A stretch of 64,000 nt of DNA from Dyadobacter sp. CY261 (lineage in GTDB: Bacteria > Bacteroidota > Bacteroidia > Cytophagales > Spirosomataceae): the NCBI RefSeq assembly GCF_021440085.1, contig NZ_JAKCPW010000010.1, positions 62,001-126,000 on the forward strand. Direction: 5' to 3'. Positions 23,841 through 32,600 of this stretch are shown one piece after another. How positions within the stretch are numbered: the first letter of the stretch is position 1; every line of letters begins with the position of its first letter. The translations under genes and the position numbers were made by a program. The notes below the pieces were generated by a model, which was not told where the DNA came from, made no database searches, and was given only the letters and a program-made list of their open reading frames with translations.

Positions 23841-25808
23841 TTAAAGAGTTACCGGCTTTCTCATCGCTGCCGGATTGTTCGGGTGAGGTACTCCGGGCCT
23901 GCGGTTTTCCGGGCTGTTCGGATCAGGATTGACCGGCTTCGTCTGTTCTGTTTTCTTCTTCGTGCTATCCGCCGCAGCAGGCTTCTTCGCTGTCGGCAAT
24001 ACCACTTTACTCATCAGATCGAGCTTCATCATCCGTTCTTCGAGCGCCTTGTTCGTCACTTTCCGCGACAGATATTTCTCGATGATAAGGTTGGCGATAG
24101 GTGCCGCGGCAGAACCACCCGCGCCGGCATTCTCCACGAATACCGCGATGGCAATTTTAGGGTCGTCTACGGGCGCAAAAGCGATAAAAATAGAGTGGTC
24201 ATCCCCTCGTTTGTTCTGCGACGTACCCGTTTTACCGGCAATCGAAATACCCTCCACACGAGAGCGCCTCGCCGTACCAGCCTCCACCGCTCCGATCATT
24301 CCTTCAATAACCGGCTCGAAATTATGCGGCTCCACGCCCGTTTCGTGTCTTTCCAGATATTCCTGCTTCACGGCTCTCTTGTCGCCCACGCCATGGATCA
24401 CGTGCGGCGTGTAGAAATAACCACGATTGGCAATAATGGCTGCTACATTGGCCATTTTCAATGGCGTGATCAGTAACTCGCCCTCGCCGATACTAAGGGA
24501 GTAGATATTCGAGAACTTCCAGCGGTATTCACCATAAAACCGGTCGTAATACTTTTTGTTGGGCAAATTCCCTTTGTATTCACTCGGCAAATCGATCCCC
24601 AGCCGCTGACCGATCCCGAATTTGGCAATATCGTCGTGCCATGCGTCCAGGCCCACAGCCGAAGCTCTGAAAGTATTTTTAATATTATTTTTATAGATCA
24701 ACCTTCGGAATACATTGTAAAAGTATGGGTTGCAGGAATGTGTCACCCCGAGCGCCACCGTGCTCGTTGCGGGGTGGTTGTGACACCCTACCGGACAGTT
24801 GGCATGCGTAAAGCCGCTTCCCGGCGTAATAACCCCTTCCTGCAAACCGATCAATGCCTGGATCAGCTTGAATGTAGAGCCGGGTCGGTAACTCGCCATA
24901 ACCGGCCGGTTGAATAGTGGCTTGTATGGGTTACGGACCAATGCGGCAAAGTTTTTAGAAAAATAGCGGCTCGCCAGGGTGTTCGGATCATAGGTCGGCG
25001 CTGAAACCATGGAGATGATCTGCCCCGTTTTCGGTTCGATCGCCACCACACTTCCTACCTTATTCACCATCAGGCTATCCGCATATTGCTGTACTTCCAG
25101 ATCGAGACCGGTGTGAAGATTCTCGCCCGCCACGGCCATCGTATCGAGTTCCCCACCCTTCCAGGGTCCTTTGTACACCCCATTTACATTCTGCATCACA
25201 AACTTGGTACCCCGTTTTCCCCTCAGCTCGTTCTCATAAATCTTCTCAACCCCACTCTGCCCGATATAATCACCTTGCCGGTAATACGGCTCCTCCTGCC
25301 TTTCGAGCTGGCCTTTCGTAATCTCGCTCACGTAGCCCAGGGTATTCGCCAGCGTCGGCGCGGTGTAAGTGCGCAGGGAACTTTTGGCAAATTCAAACCC
25401 CGAATAATCGACCATAATGTCCTGAATGGAAGCGAAGTCTTCCTTGGACAACTGCCGCAGGAAAAGAGAAGGCTTCACCCGGCTGTACGCACTGGCGGCT
25501 GTCATGAGGCTATCAAAATCACGTCTTTCAATACCCAAAACCTGACAAAATCGAAGGGTATCATCTACGCGCGCTTTGTTGGGCGTGACGAGCAGGTCGT
25601 AAACGGGGGTGTTATATACGATAAGCTTTCCGTAGCGATCGTAAATCTGTCCACGGAAAGGAATTTCGGTTACACGCTTAATGGAGTTGCTGGAAGACTC
25701 GATGGAATAGCTTTCGTCCAGCACTTGGAGGTAAAAAAGTCGCAATAAGTATATTACACCTACTAAAGCAAAAAAACCAATGATGACAAATCGACGACTT
25801 TCGAGCAT
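23841..25808 (-). CDS. mrdA: Penicillin-binding protein 2 (class B transpeptidase)
   Basis: 655 aa. One N-terminal TM helix (about 8-27), a PBP dimerisation domain (IPFRGQIYDRYGKLIVYNTPVYDLLVTP), then a transpeptidase domain with SxxK in SYRPGSTFKLIQA, SxN in THSCNPYF, and KTGT in IAGKTGTSQNKRG. The C-terminal tail is proline/lysine rich (KKPAAADSTKKKTEQTKP). It crosslinks peptidoglycan during elongation and pairs with RodA encoded 23 bp downstream. The length is typical for PBP2. No mreBCD genes are in the window. Confidence 0.94.
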   Translation of the reverse strand: MLESRRFVIIGFFALVGVIYLLRLFYLQVLDESYSIESSSNSIKRVTEIPFRGQIYDRYGKLIVYNTPVYDLLVTPNKARVDDTLRFCQVLGIERRDFDSLMTAASAYSRVKPSLFLRQLSKEDFASIQDIMVDYSGFEFAKSSLRTYTAPTLANTLGYVSEITKGQLERQEEPYYRQGDYIGQSGVEKIYENELRGKRGTKFVMQNVNGVYKGPWKGGELDTMAVAGENLHTGLDLEVQQYADSLMVNKVGSVVAIEPKTGQIISMVSAPTYDPNTLASRYFSKNFAALVRNPYKPLFNRPVMASYRPGSTFKLIQALIGLQEGVITPGSGFTHANCPVGCHNHPATSTVALGVTHSCNPYFYNVFRRLIYKNNIKNTFRASAVGLDAWHDDIAKFGIGQRLGIDLPSEYKGNLPNKKYYDRFYGEYRWKFSNIYSLSIGEGELLITPLKMANVAAIIANRGYFYTPHVIHGVGDKRAVKQEYLERHETGVEPHNFEPVIEGMIGAVEAGTARRSRVEGISIAGKTGTSQNKRGDDHSIFIAFAPVDDPKIAIAVFVENAGAGGSAAAPIANLIIEKYLSRKVTNKALEERMMKLDLMSKVVLPTAKKPAAADSTKKKTEQTKPVNPDPNSPENRRPGVPHPNNPAAMRKPVTL

Positions 25809-25928
25809 TCTGCACTAAAATTCCGGTTCTCAAATTTCACACGAAGTTCGCAATAGCAAAAGATTAATCAAAGGGCGATGTCTGATAATCAATAATAAAA
25901 ACTTCATTTTTAGGACATTTAGCTCAAC

Positions 25929-27533
25929 TCACTCACCCTTAGCGACCACCATCACGATATCTTCTTTATCGATCAGCACCAGGCCATCCGGCAGTCCCTT
26001 TGGCTTCCTTACAAACTTCTTCGGCGTCACGATCACCGGGCACAACGAATCGTTCTTGCGTTTGGAAAAAAAAGCCGCCAATTCAGCCGCCCGCTCTATG
26101 ACGGGTGCCGGAAATTTGCGACCAGGCTGGTTCTTTACCACCACGTGCGAGCCCGTAACGTCTTTTGCATGAAGCCAAAGATCCTCCTTATGTGCCTGTT
26201 TGGTGAGCAAATCGCTGTTTTTCGCATTACGCCCGATCAGAATGGTATATCCCATGAAGTCCACGCGTTTGAAAAGCTCATCCACCGTCGGTGCCGCGGT
26301 GCCTTGGTCCAGTTTATGCGTTTTGATATAAGTCCGCAAATCCCGCAGGTACTCAATGGTTTCGATGTGCTCCAAATGCTCATGCAGCAGCTTCTTGTCG
26401 GTCTCCCGCGCCGCGAGGCTGTCGTGCAGCCGATCCAGCTCGATCTTCTCGTTTTTAGCTTTGCGATAGTAGCCTTCCGCATTCCGCTGCGCCGAAAGGT
26501 CTTTTTTCAACTTAATGGTTATGGGCTGATCGCGGTAAAAATCGTAGAGTTCGGCTTTCTCCGTCCGCTCGGCAATCAGGTGGAGGTTGGCCATGATGAT
26601 GTTAGCCAGCTCATCATTCTTCGTCGCATTTTCCAGATCGACCAGCTTTTGAAATGTGTTTTCCAGATAATTGTCGGTCTGCTGGATACGCTTTTTCAGC
26701 AACCTCACGATATCCGCCTTCTCCTTATCCAGCCCGCTCAGACGGATGTAGGCCAGGTAAAACGCATTCAACGCCTCCAACGGGTCGTGTAAAACCTGTA
26801 CAACCTCGCCGGTTTCAAAAAGCGTCAATGCGGGAATGTTTTCAATGCGGGTAATGTAGAAAACAGACGATTCAAGCTCTTGCAAAACCTCCTGTACAAT
26901 TGTCCAACGCTCTGCCAGATCGTCTTTCCCTGCCAGTTTACCGGTTAGGTATTTGTTTATGACTTTACCAAAAGTCGGGAAAAGCGGCTCGAAACGACCT
27001 TCATGCGCCACAAAGGCCTCCCACGATTGGTCGATATCCCGGTTCAATGACGCTACGGTAAGGCCTCTGTCAGTCGCCAGTTTATGATTAAAAAGTTGGG
27101 TAGCCACCCCATCCTCATTCAAGGCAATGAAATTGGACCGGTTTCCAAAGAGCTTAAAGATCAAATCCCTGCCACTGGCAAAATGCACCTGAATGGCCCT
27201 TTCATTCCTGCAAACCTTCACAAAATCGACCCTATCACCGGCAAAATCCGTAAACAGGTTCACGCTATTCCGCCGCGCCCGGTCAAAACGCTCGGGGAAG
27301 CTGAGGCAGGAAAAACTGTTCGTTAAAGTGGCTTTAATGAAGAATGGCTTTTGCAATTCGGCTTCCTGCGCCGGTTCAGATGCTTGCTCCTGTCCTGGTC
27401 CTTGTCCCTGTTCCGCAAAAATAATGATGAGCTCGTCCTTCTGCTGGCTGAACGCCTCCACAAAGACTTTCCCCGCCAGCTCAGTATCGAGCCGCGGCGC
27501 AAGTTGTTTGATGAAATGGTAATTCTGGTGCAC
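25929..27533 (-). CDS. rqcH: NFACT protein, RqcH/Rqc2 homologue (ribosome quality control)
   Basis: 534 aa. NFACT-N at the N-terminus (HFIKQLAPRLDTELAGKVF ... SGRDLIFKLFGNRSNFIAL), a central coiled coil (about 270-400), and NFACT-R at the C-terminus (GYTILIGRNAKNSDLLTKQAHKEDLWLHAKDVTGSHVVVK). RqcH binds stalled 60S/50S-nascent chain complexes and adds C-terminal alanine tails that mark the peptide for proteolysis. A Gln/Glu/Pro-rich low-complexity insert (about 42-60, GQGPGQEQASEPAQEAELQ) interrupts NFACT-N. A TACTTTTG -7 box lies upstream at 27556-27563 on the minus strand, without a clear -33. Confidence 0.9.
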   Translation of the reverse strand: MHQNYHFIKQLAPRLDTELAGKVFVEAFSQQKDELIIIFAEQGQGPGQEQASEPAQEAELQKPFFIKATLTNSFSCLSFPERFDRARRNSVNLFTDFAGDRVDFVKVCRNERAIQVHFASGRDLIFKLFGNRSNFIALNEDGVATQLFNHKLATDRGLTVASLNRDIDQSWEAFVAHEGRFEPLFPTFGKVINKYLTGKLAGKDDLAERWTIVQEVLQELESSVFYITRIENIPALTLFETGEVVQVLHDPLEALNAFYLAYIRLSGLDKEKADIVRLLKKRIQQTDNYLENTFQKLVDLENATKNDELANIIMANLHLIAERTEKAELYDFYRDQPITIKLKKDLSAQRNAEGYYRKAKNEKIELDRLHDSLAARETDKKLLHEHLEHIETIEYLRDLRTYIKTHKLDQGTAAPTVDELFKRVDFMGYTILIGRNAKNSDLLTKQAHKEDLWLHAKDVTGSHVVVKNQPGRKFPAPVIERAAELAAFFSKRKNDSLCPVIVTPKKFVRKPKGLPDGLVLIDKEDIVMVVAKGE

Positions 27534-27574
27534 TTAATTTTCGGTTGTATTTGGGCAAAAGTAGGGAAAACAAG

Positions 27575-27603
27575 AGAAGCTTCCCGGAGATTGGGAAGCT
27601 TCT
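27575..27603 (-). terminator. Terminator of the emr efflux operon
   Basis: An 11-bp perfect stem, AGAAGCTTCCC (27575-27585) with GGGAAGCTTCT (27593-27603), and a 7-nt loop. It lies 27 bp after the emrB stop and is followed on the minus strand by a TTGTTTTCCC tract. Confidence 0.7.
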
Positions 27604-27630
27604 TCTGCAATACTACTACACTTAAAAACA

Positions 27631-29205
27631 CTAATGGACGGACGAAGCGTCAACTTTCGTTTTGCCGCTTCGGGTCCACAACACAAAGGGAACACAAATC
27701 AAGAACATGACGCCCAGGTATAGGAACACGTCCATGTATGACATTACCTGCGCTTGCTTGGATACGGTATAATCGAGCATCTTGTAACCGCTGTTCAGGG
27801 CCGCGTCGGCGCTCATTCCTTTGGCCATGAAGCTGTGTTGCAAGCTCTCGACCCGTTGCTGTACTATCGGATTATTGACGTCCAGCTTGCTTACCAGATC
27901 GTTGCGGTGCGACATGTTCTGGCGTGCGATGAAGGTGGTGATCACCGCAACCCCAAATGATCCTCCGAGTTGCCGCATCATACCGGTAAATGCCGCTCCC
28001 TCGCCGATTTCACGGCCTTTCAGGGTCGATAATGCCAGGGTGGTGATCGGGACAAATAGTAATCCGAGTCCAATCCCACGAACGATCAACATGTTGAAAA
28101 ATGCGTCTTTACCCGTGTCCGGAGTCAATATTAAATAGCCCCAGTAGCTGTACACAAAGAAGAATATCATTCCGATCGCCACGAGGTATTGCTGTTTCAC
28201 GCCTCGTTGCAGTAATTGTCCCACTACGGGCATCATCATCGCGGTCACGATTGCGGCGGGTACCATGAGCATCCCCGATTGCGTGGCCGTCCAGCCTAAC
28301 GTGGCTTGCGTGTAAAGCGGGATGATGAATGTGGAACCATACAACCCGAAGCCGAGAATGAACGACAGGATCGTCCCAACCCGCAGGTTACCATTGGCGA
28401 GCACGCGCAGGTTGACGATCGGATTTTTGTAAGTCCATTCCCTCCATATGAAGAAGAAGAATGAAAAAACAGTGGTGATCGAAAGGATCGTAATGATCTC
28501 GTCATTGAACCAATCTTCTTCCTGACCTTTTTCAAGCACATATTGCAAAGAGCCTACGGCTACGGCGAGGAGGATAATGCCCCACCAGTCGATTTCATTG
28601 GCTGCTTTTTTGTCGGCATATTTCGGGCTTCTTACAAATTCGAGTGTCAGCATGGCCGCAACGATACCCAGCGGAATGTTGATATAAAAAATGTAAGGCC
28701 AGCTGTAATTATCTACAATATAACCTCCCAGCGGCGGGCCCAGGGTAGGGCCTACGATCACACCCAGACCATAAATAGCCTGCGCAATCCCGCGTTTTTC
28801 GGGTGGGTAGCTTTCGGTGATCAGCGTTTGTGCCGTTACCAGCAACGCACCTCCACCAAAGCCTTGTATCAACCTGAAAAATACCAGCTCCCAGATATTA
28901 TCGGCATTACCGCAAAGAAATGAGGCGACCGTAAATATGATGATGGAAGCAGCGAAGTAATTGCGGCGGCCAAATTGTGCGGACAGCCAGCTGGTCATCG
29001 GAACGATGATCACGTTACCGATCGCATAGGCGGTAATCACCCAGCTCACCTCCGACAATGTGCCGCCCAGGTTTCCGCGCATGTCGTTGAGCGCCACGTT
29101 CACGATCGTGGTATCCACGATTTCGAGCAGCGCGCACAATACAGCCGTGATGGTAATAATTACCCTGCGGTAGCCGTATTCGACGAGTGATTCCTGCATT
29201 TCCAT
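27631..29205 (-). CDS. emrB: DHA2-family (14-TMS) MFS drug efflux permease, EmrB-like
   Basis: 524 aa with about 14 TM segments. Family motifs include LEIVDTTIVNVALNDM in TM1 (motif D1), SWLSAQFGRRNYF (motif A), RLIQGFGGGALLVTAQTLI (motif B) and GLGVIVGPTLGPPLGGYI (motif C). EmrB works with the periplasmic adaptor EmrA and the outer membrane channel TolC, both encoded upstream in the same operon, to pump hydrophobic compounds out. Spacing to emrA is 41 bp. The operon is preceded by a TetR repressor gene. Confidence 0.92.
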   Translation of the reverse strand: MEMQESLVEYGYRRVIITITAVLCALLEIVDTTIVNVALNDMRGNLGGTLSEVSWVITAYAIGNVIIVPMTSWLSAQFGRRNYFAASIIIFTVASFLCGNADNIWELVFFRLIQGFGGGALLVTAQTLITESYPPEKRGIAQAIYGLGVIVGPTLGPPLGGYIVDNYSWPYIFYINIPLGIVAAMLTLEFVRSPKYADKKAANEIDWWGIILLAVAVGSLQYVLEKGQEEDWFNDEIITILSITTVFSFFFFIWREWTYKNPIVNLRVLANGNLRVGTILSFILGFGLYGSTFIIPLYTQATLGWTATQSGMLMVPAAIVTAMMMPVVGQLLQRGVKQQYLVAIGMIFFFVYSYWGYLILTPDTGKDAFFNMLIVRGIGLGLLFVPITTLALSTLKGREIGEGAAFTGMMRQLGGSFGVAVITTFIARQNMSHRNDLVSKLDVNNPIVQQRVESLQHSFMAKGMSADAALNSGYKMLDYTVSKQAQVMSYMDVFLYLGVMFLICVPFVLWTRSGKTKVDASSVH

Positions 29206-29246
29206 TGATTATTGGTTTTTAGAATCAAAAATTCGGTTCAGGAACC

Positions 29247-30350
29247 TTAGTTCAGTTCTACGTCCACGAACACGTTCATGCCCGGGCGCAGTTGCGAAAT
29301 CATGTCGTCCTGTGCTTTGGTAAACTCAATGCGGACTGGCAGACGTTGCACCACTTTCACAAAGTTACCGCTCGCATTATCAGGAGGCAGCAGTGCAAAG
29401 CGGGCACCGGTTGCGGGAGAGAATGAAGTTACTTTGGCTTCAAATTCGTGATCCGGGAATGCGTCTACATGGAGTTTCACATTCTGGCCGATCTTCATTC
29501 TCGTCAGCTGCGTTTCCTTGAAGTTCGCCGTAACCCATGGTTTGTGGGTCGAGATGATACTGAACAACGACTGTCCGGCTTGCAGGTACTGGCCCAGCTG
29601 CGCATTCACTTTGGATACGCGGCCGTCAGTCGGCGAGGTGATGACGGTGTACGAAAGGTTCAGTTCCGCATTCGCGATTTCGGCCTGACGCGCCTTGATA
29701 TTTGCATTCGCAACCGTTGATTGTACCGAGGTAGCTTTTGTCTGACGACCGGCTGCTTTCGCCTGACGTTCGGCAGCACCTTTTTGCGCTTCCAAAACGG
29801 CCAATGCGCGTTCTGCTTTTTGTTTGGTAGCCGAAGCCTGCTCAAATTCCTGCTGGGTGATCGAGTGGTCCTTGATCAGGTTTTCGTAACGTGCGTAATC
29901 CTGATTGGCTCTCCACAAATTCACTTTCGCTTCTTCGATCTGGGCGGCTACCACGGCGATATTCGCTTCGTAAGTAATGCCGCTCGCCGCCGAGGCGCTG
30001 GTTGTCTCATTCGCTGCAACCAGGCTTCCCTGCGATCCGGCAAGGCCAGCTTTGGCCTGTTCAAGCTTGATGATCTGGTCGCGGTTGTCCAATACGATCA
30101 GCGTATCCCCTTTTTTCACTGTCTGGTTGTCTTTCACCCTGATTTCCGTTACGTAACCCGAAATTCTCGGGATTACCGGACTAATGTCCGAATCGATCTG
30201 TGCGTCGTCCGTTTCTTCGTGGTGCAAACCGTGGTTATATTTGGTAAAACCCCAGGTTCCGCCCACAGCGATCAGCAGGCCTAATATGATGAGGAAGCGG
30301 TAACTTTTCTTTTTAGGCGCTTCTTCGGTTGTGATTTGTTTGGTTTCCAT
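29247..30350 (-). CDS. emrA: HlyD/EmrA-family membrane fusion protein
   Basis: 367 aa. A cytoplasmic N-terminus (ETKQITTEEAPKKKSYR) leads into one TM helix (about 20-38) and the conserved TDDAQIDSDISPVIPRISGYVTEIRV lipoyl/barrel-sandwich start. An alpha-helical hairpin (about 100-215, Ala/Gln/Lys rich) and a second beta domain follow. It bridges EmrB in the inner membrane to the TolC-like channel. The gene follows tolC after a 41-bp gap made almost wholly of 8-bp tandem repeats. Confidence 0.92.
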   Translation of the reverse strand: METKQITTEEAPKKKSYRFLIILGLLIAVGGTWGFTKYNHGLHHEETDDAQIDSDISPVIPRISGYVTEIRVKDNQTVKKGDTLIVLDNRDQIIKLEQAKAGLAGSQGSLVAANETTSASAASGITYEANIAVVAAQIEEAKVNLWRANQDYARYENLIKDHSITQQEFEQASATKQKAERALAVLEAQKGAAERQAKAAGRQTKATSVQSTVANANIKARQAEIANAELNLSYTVITSPTDGRVSKVNAQLGQYLQAGQSLFSIISTHKPWVTANFKETQLTRMKIGQNVKLHVDAFPDHEFEAKVTSFSPATGARFALLPPDNASGNFVKVVQRLPVRIEFTKAQDDMISQLRPGMNVFVDVELN

Positions 30351-30352
30351 TG

Positions 30353-30392
30353 TTCAATGACTGAATGATTGAATGACTGAATGAGTGAATGC
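30353..30392. repeat. 8-bp tandem repeat filling the tolC-emrA gap
   Basis: Five octamers: TTCAATGA, CTGAATGA, TTGAATGA, CTGAATGA, GTGAATGC (consensus NTGAATGA). They occupy the whole space between the tolC stop and the emrA start. A change in copy number would change only the intergenic spacing, not a reading frame. Confidence 0.85.
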
Positions 30393-31732
30393 TAGTTTAT
30401 TACTCCGGCTGATTGTTCGAGTTTCTTGTATGCTACAACAGCGTCTGCTTTTGCGGCTTCGTAGTCTATGCGGGATTGTACCTGGGCTACGTCGGCGTCG
30501 AGGAGTTCGGTGGTGGTTACCAGGCTGTTGTCGTATTTGTTTTTCGTAATGCGGTAGTTTTCGTTGGCTTGTTCGACGGCCTTGGCGTATACGTCGATCT
30601 TCCTTTTGCTGAGCACATAGTTGTAATAGGCCGTGTTCACTTCGAGGTGGATCTTGTCGAGAATAATCTGCTCATTGGTTTTGAGCTGATAGGCTTTCGT
30701 ACGCGCTTCCGCGATCCTGGCACTTGATTTCCAAAGAGATGCGACGTCGTATTTGAAACCGATCCCTGCATTTACTGCATTGGGCACGGTTACGACACCC
30801 GGGATGTTCAGTGCCACATAACCTGCCGTAAGGGCTACGCTAGGATACAGATCTGCCTTTGCTACTTTGATATCGCTATCGGCGGCCTTCTGGCGGATGC
30901 CGTTGGCAGCCATGTCCTTGCGGTGTGCCAGCGCCGTTTGTTCCCACTCACCTGCATTGCCTTCTTCTTTAAGCGCGCCGAAGCTGTTGGAATCTGCTTC
31001 GATTACCGTCTCCTCCGGCAAGCCAAGCAGCAGGTTCATATTGATGGTCGTGATTTTGAGGTCGTTTTGTGCATTGAGCAAAGCGAGTTCCACATTGGAT
31101 TCCTGCAACTTGGCCTTCATCAGGTCATTGCGGGCGAGAATACCGTTTTTCTCACGATTGGTAAATTCCAAAACGCGCTCGCGTTCGCTGGTGAGGTTTT
31201 CGGTGACGAGGTCAACGGCCTTCCTGGCTTTATACAGATTGCCATAAGCGGCCACCGTGTTCTGAATTACAGCTTCGCGGTCGTTGTCAGCGTCCAGCTT
31301 CGCAGCCTGTTCCACGTATTTCGCGGACTCTAGGCCGTATTTGAAACGAAAGCCCGAAAACAAAGGAAGCGACGCGCTCGCCATTCCGTACATGGCCTGA
31401 TGCACATTCGGCATGCCGCCGGAATTACCGGTGCTGTCGTTACCTTCCTGTTTGATTTTTAAATTAACATTGGGCGAGTTCACCCGGAGGTAAGATCCTG
31501 AAACACTGAAACTCGGCAACTGGTTTTCTTTTACCTGGCGAATGCTCAGACCGGCCAGATCTATGTTGCTCTGGCTCAGTTTCAATTGCTTGCTGTTTTG
31601 CAGGCTCATTGCAATGGCCTCTTCCAGCTTGATCGTGCGTGCACTTTGGGCGTACGAATGGCCTGTCACAGCAACCCAGACGATCCCGGCTGCCAGAGAA
31701 ACCATTCTTTTAATTCTGGATGTGGTGTTCAT
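30392..31732 (-). CDS. tolC: TolC-family outer membrane efflux protein
   Basis: 446 aa. The signal peptide ends at HSYAQ-SARTI. Two homologous OEP repeats follow, the first starting TIKLEEAIAMSLQNSKQLKLSQSNI and the second RKDMAANGIRQKAADSDIKVAKADLYPSVAL, with long coiled helices between. It forms the trimeric outer membrane channel of the EmrAB tripartite pump. The 5' end overlaps the tetR stop by 23 bp, so the repressor and pump are one transcription unit. Confidence 0.92.
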   Translation of the reverse strand: MNTTSRIKRMVSLAAGIVWVAVTGHSYAQSARTIKLEEAIAMSLQNSKQLKLSQSNIDLAGLSIRQVKENQLPSFSVSGSYLRVNSPNVNLKIKQEGNDSTGNSGGMPNVHQAMYGMASASLPLFSGFRFKYGLESAKYVEQAAKLDADNDREAVIQNTVAAYGNLYKARKAVDLVTENLTSERERVLEFTNREKNGILARNDLMKAKLQESNVELALLNAQNDLKITTINMNLLLGLPEETVIEADSNSFGALKEEGNAGEWEQTALAHRKDMAANGIRQKAADSDIKVAKADLYPSVALTAGYVALNIPGVVTVPNAVNAGIGFKYDVASLWKSSARIAEARTKAYQLKTNEQIILDKIHLEVNTAYYNYVLSKRKIDVYAKAVEQANENYRITKNKYDNSLVTTTELLDADVAQVQSRIDYEAAKADAVVAYKKLEQSAGVIN

Positions 31733-32354
31733 TGGTAATGGTTGATTTAAATAGGTTCTTGAGGTGTTGGCTAAGTTCGCCGCGGAGATGTTGATGAAAC
31801 TCGTGGTCGGTCAGGTGATCGAGTTCGTTGATTCTTTTATAAAAATCCTGCGAAGCGATCGCATAGTTAACTGTTCCATAAAGCGTTGTGGTGACCAGGC
31901 TCACATTAATATCATTCCTGAACTCGCCCCCCTCCTGCCCTTCGCGGATCATCCTTCTGATGAGCTCCACATTCCGCACCTTCAACCCCCGGATGTATTC
32001 CGTGATGACGGGCGTGCGCTCCGACGACAGTTGTTCGCGCATCATAATGTTGTGGAAGCATTGGTTGCCCATAAGGCGATCGATCACACTATCGATAAAA
32101 ACGTAGAATTTTTGAAGCGCCGAGAGGTCGCTGGCCATGACGAGTGTTTCGAGTCTCGAAGCGGATTCCGTCATGCGTAGTTGGAAAAGCGCCTCGATCA
32201 GCTTCTCCTTCGAACCGAAATAGTAGGATATCATCGAGACGTTCACATCTGCTTCCTGCGCAATATCCCTCACCGAAGTACCGGCAAAACCTTTCTGTGA
32301 AAACAGCCGCTCCGCCACCTCTATTATCTGTAATTGTTTCGCGTTGTATTCCAT
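31710..32354 (-). CDS. TetR-family repressor of the efflux operon
   Basis: 214 aa. The N-terminal HTH domain (QIIEVAERLFSQKGFAGTSVRDIAQEADVNVSMISYYFGSKEKLIEALF) is classic TetR/AcrR; the C-terminal ligand domain is unspecific and has Ala-rich helices. It is the first gene of the efflux operon and overlaps tolC. Two palindromes at the promoter, one covering the -33 element, are the likely binding sites, so autoregulation is expected. The inducer is unknown. Confidence 0.92.
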   Translation of the reverse strand: MEYNAKQLQIIEVAERLFSQKGFAGTSVRDIAQEADVNVSMISYYFGSKEKLIEALFQLRMTESASRLETLVMASDLSALQKFYVFIDSVIDRLMGNQCFHNIMMREQLSSERTPVITEYIRGLKVRNVELIRRMIREGQEGGEFRNDINVSLVTTTLYGTVNYAIASQDFYKRINELDHLTDHEFHQHLRGELSQHLKNLFKSTITNEHHIQN

Positions 32355-32405
32355 CTAAGTAGTTCACCAGCAAGGATTTTTTTCTTCTTTTTGCTAATGA
32401 CAATA

Positions 32406-32437
32406 CAAAGGTAACCGGTGATAAAATAAAAATCAAA
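32406..32437 (-). promoter_or_regulatory. Promoter of the tetR-tolC-emrAB operon
   Basis: On the minus strand TTTG (32434-32437), a 20-bp spacer and TACCTTTG (32406-32413) match the Bacteroidota promoter at both elements. The -33 TTTG lies inside the main operator palindrome. The tetR start is 51 bp downstream of the -7 box. Confidence 0.7.
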
Positions 32438-32468
32438 CGATCGTTTGATATATTTAAACAAACGTTTG
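32432..32468. promoter_or_regulatory. Two TetR-type operator palindromes
   Basis: A perfect 18-bp palindrome ATCAAACGATCGTTTGAT (32432-32449) and a second palindrome CAAACGTTTG (32459-32468), centres 23 bp apart. Both contain the half-site CAAACG. The first covers the -33 element of the efflux promoter, which fits repression by the adjacent TetR protein. Confidence 0.7.
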
Positions 32469-32600
32469 ATTAGTAAAATGGAATATTGAATTATTACCAT
32501 TAAAGTTTTTTAATGTTGAAATTAAAATGCGTGCAACGGTAGAAAGCTAATCCTTTGTCTTACCCCTTACAACCTCCGGTTACATAACCCATTTCCGACG

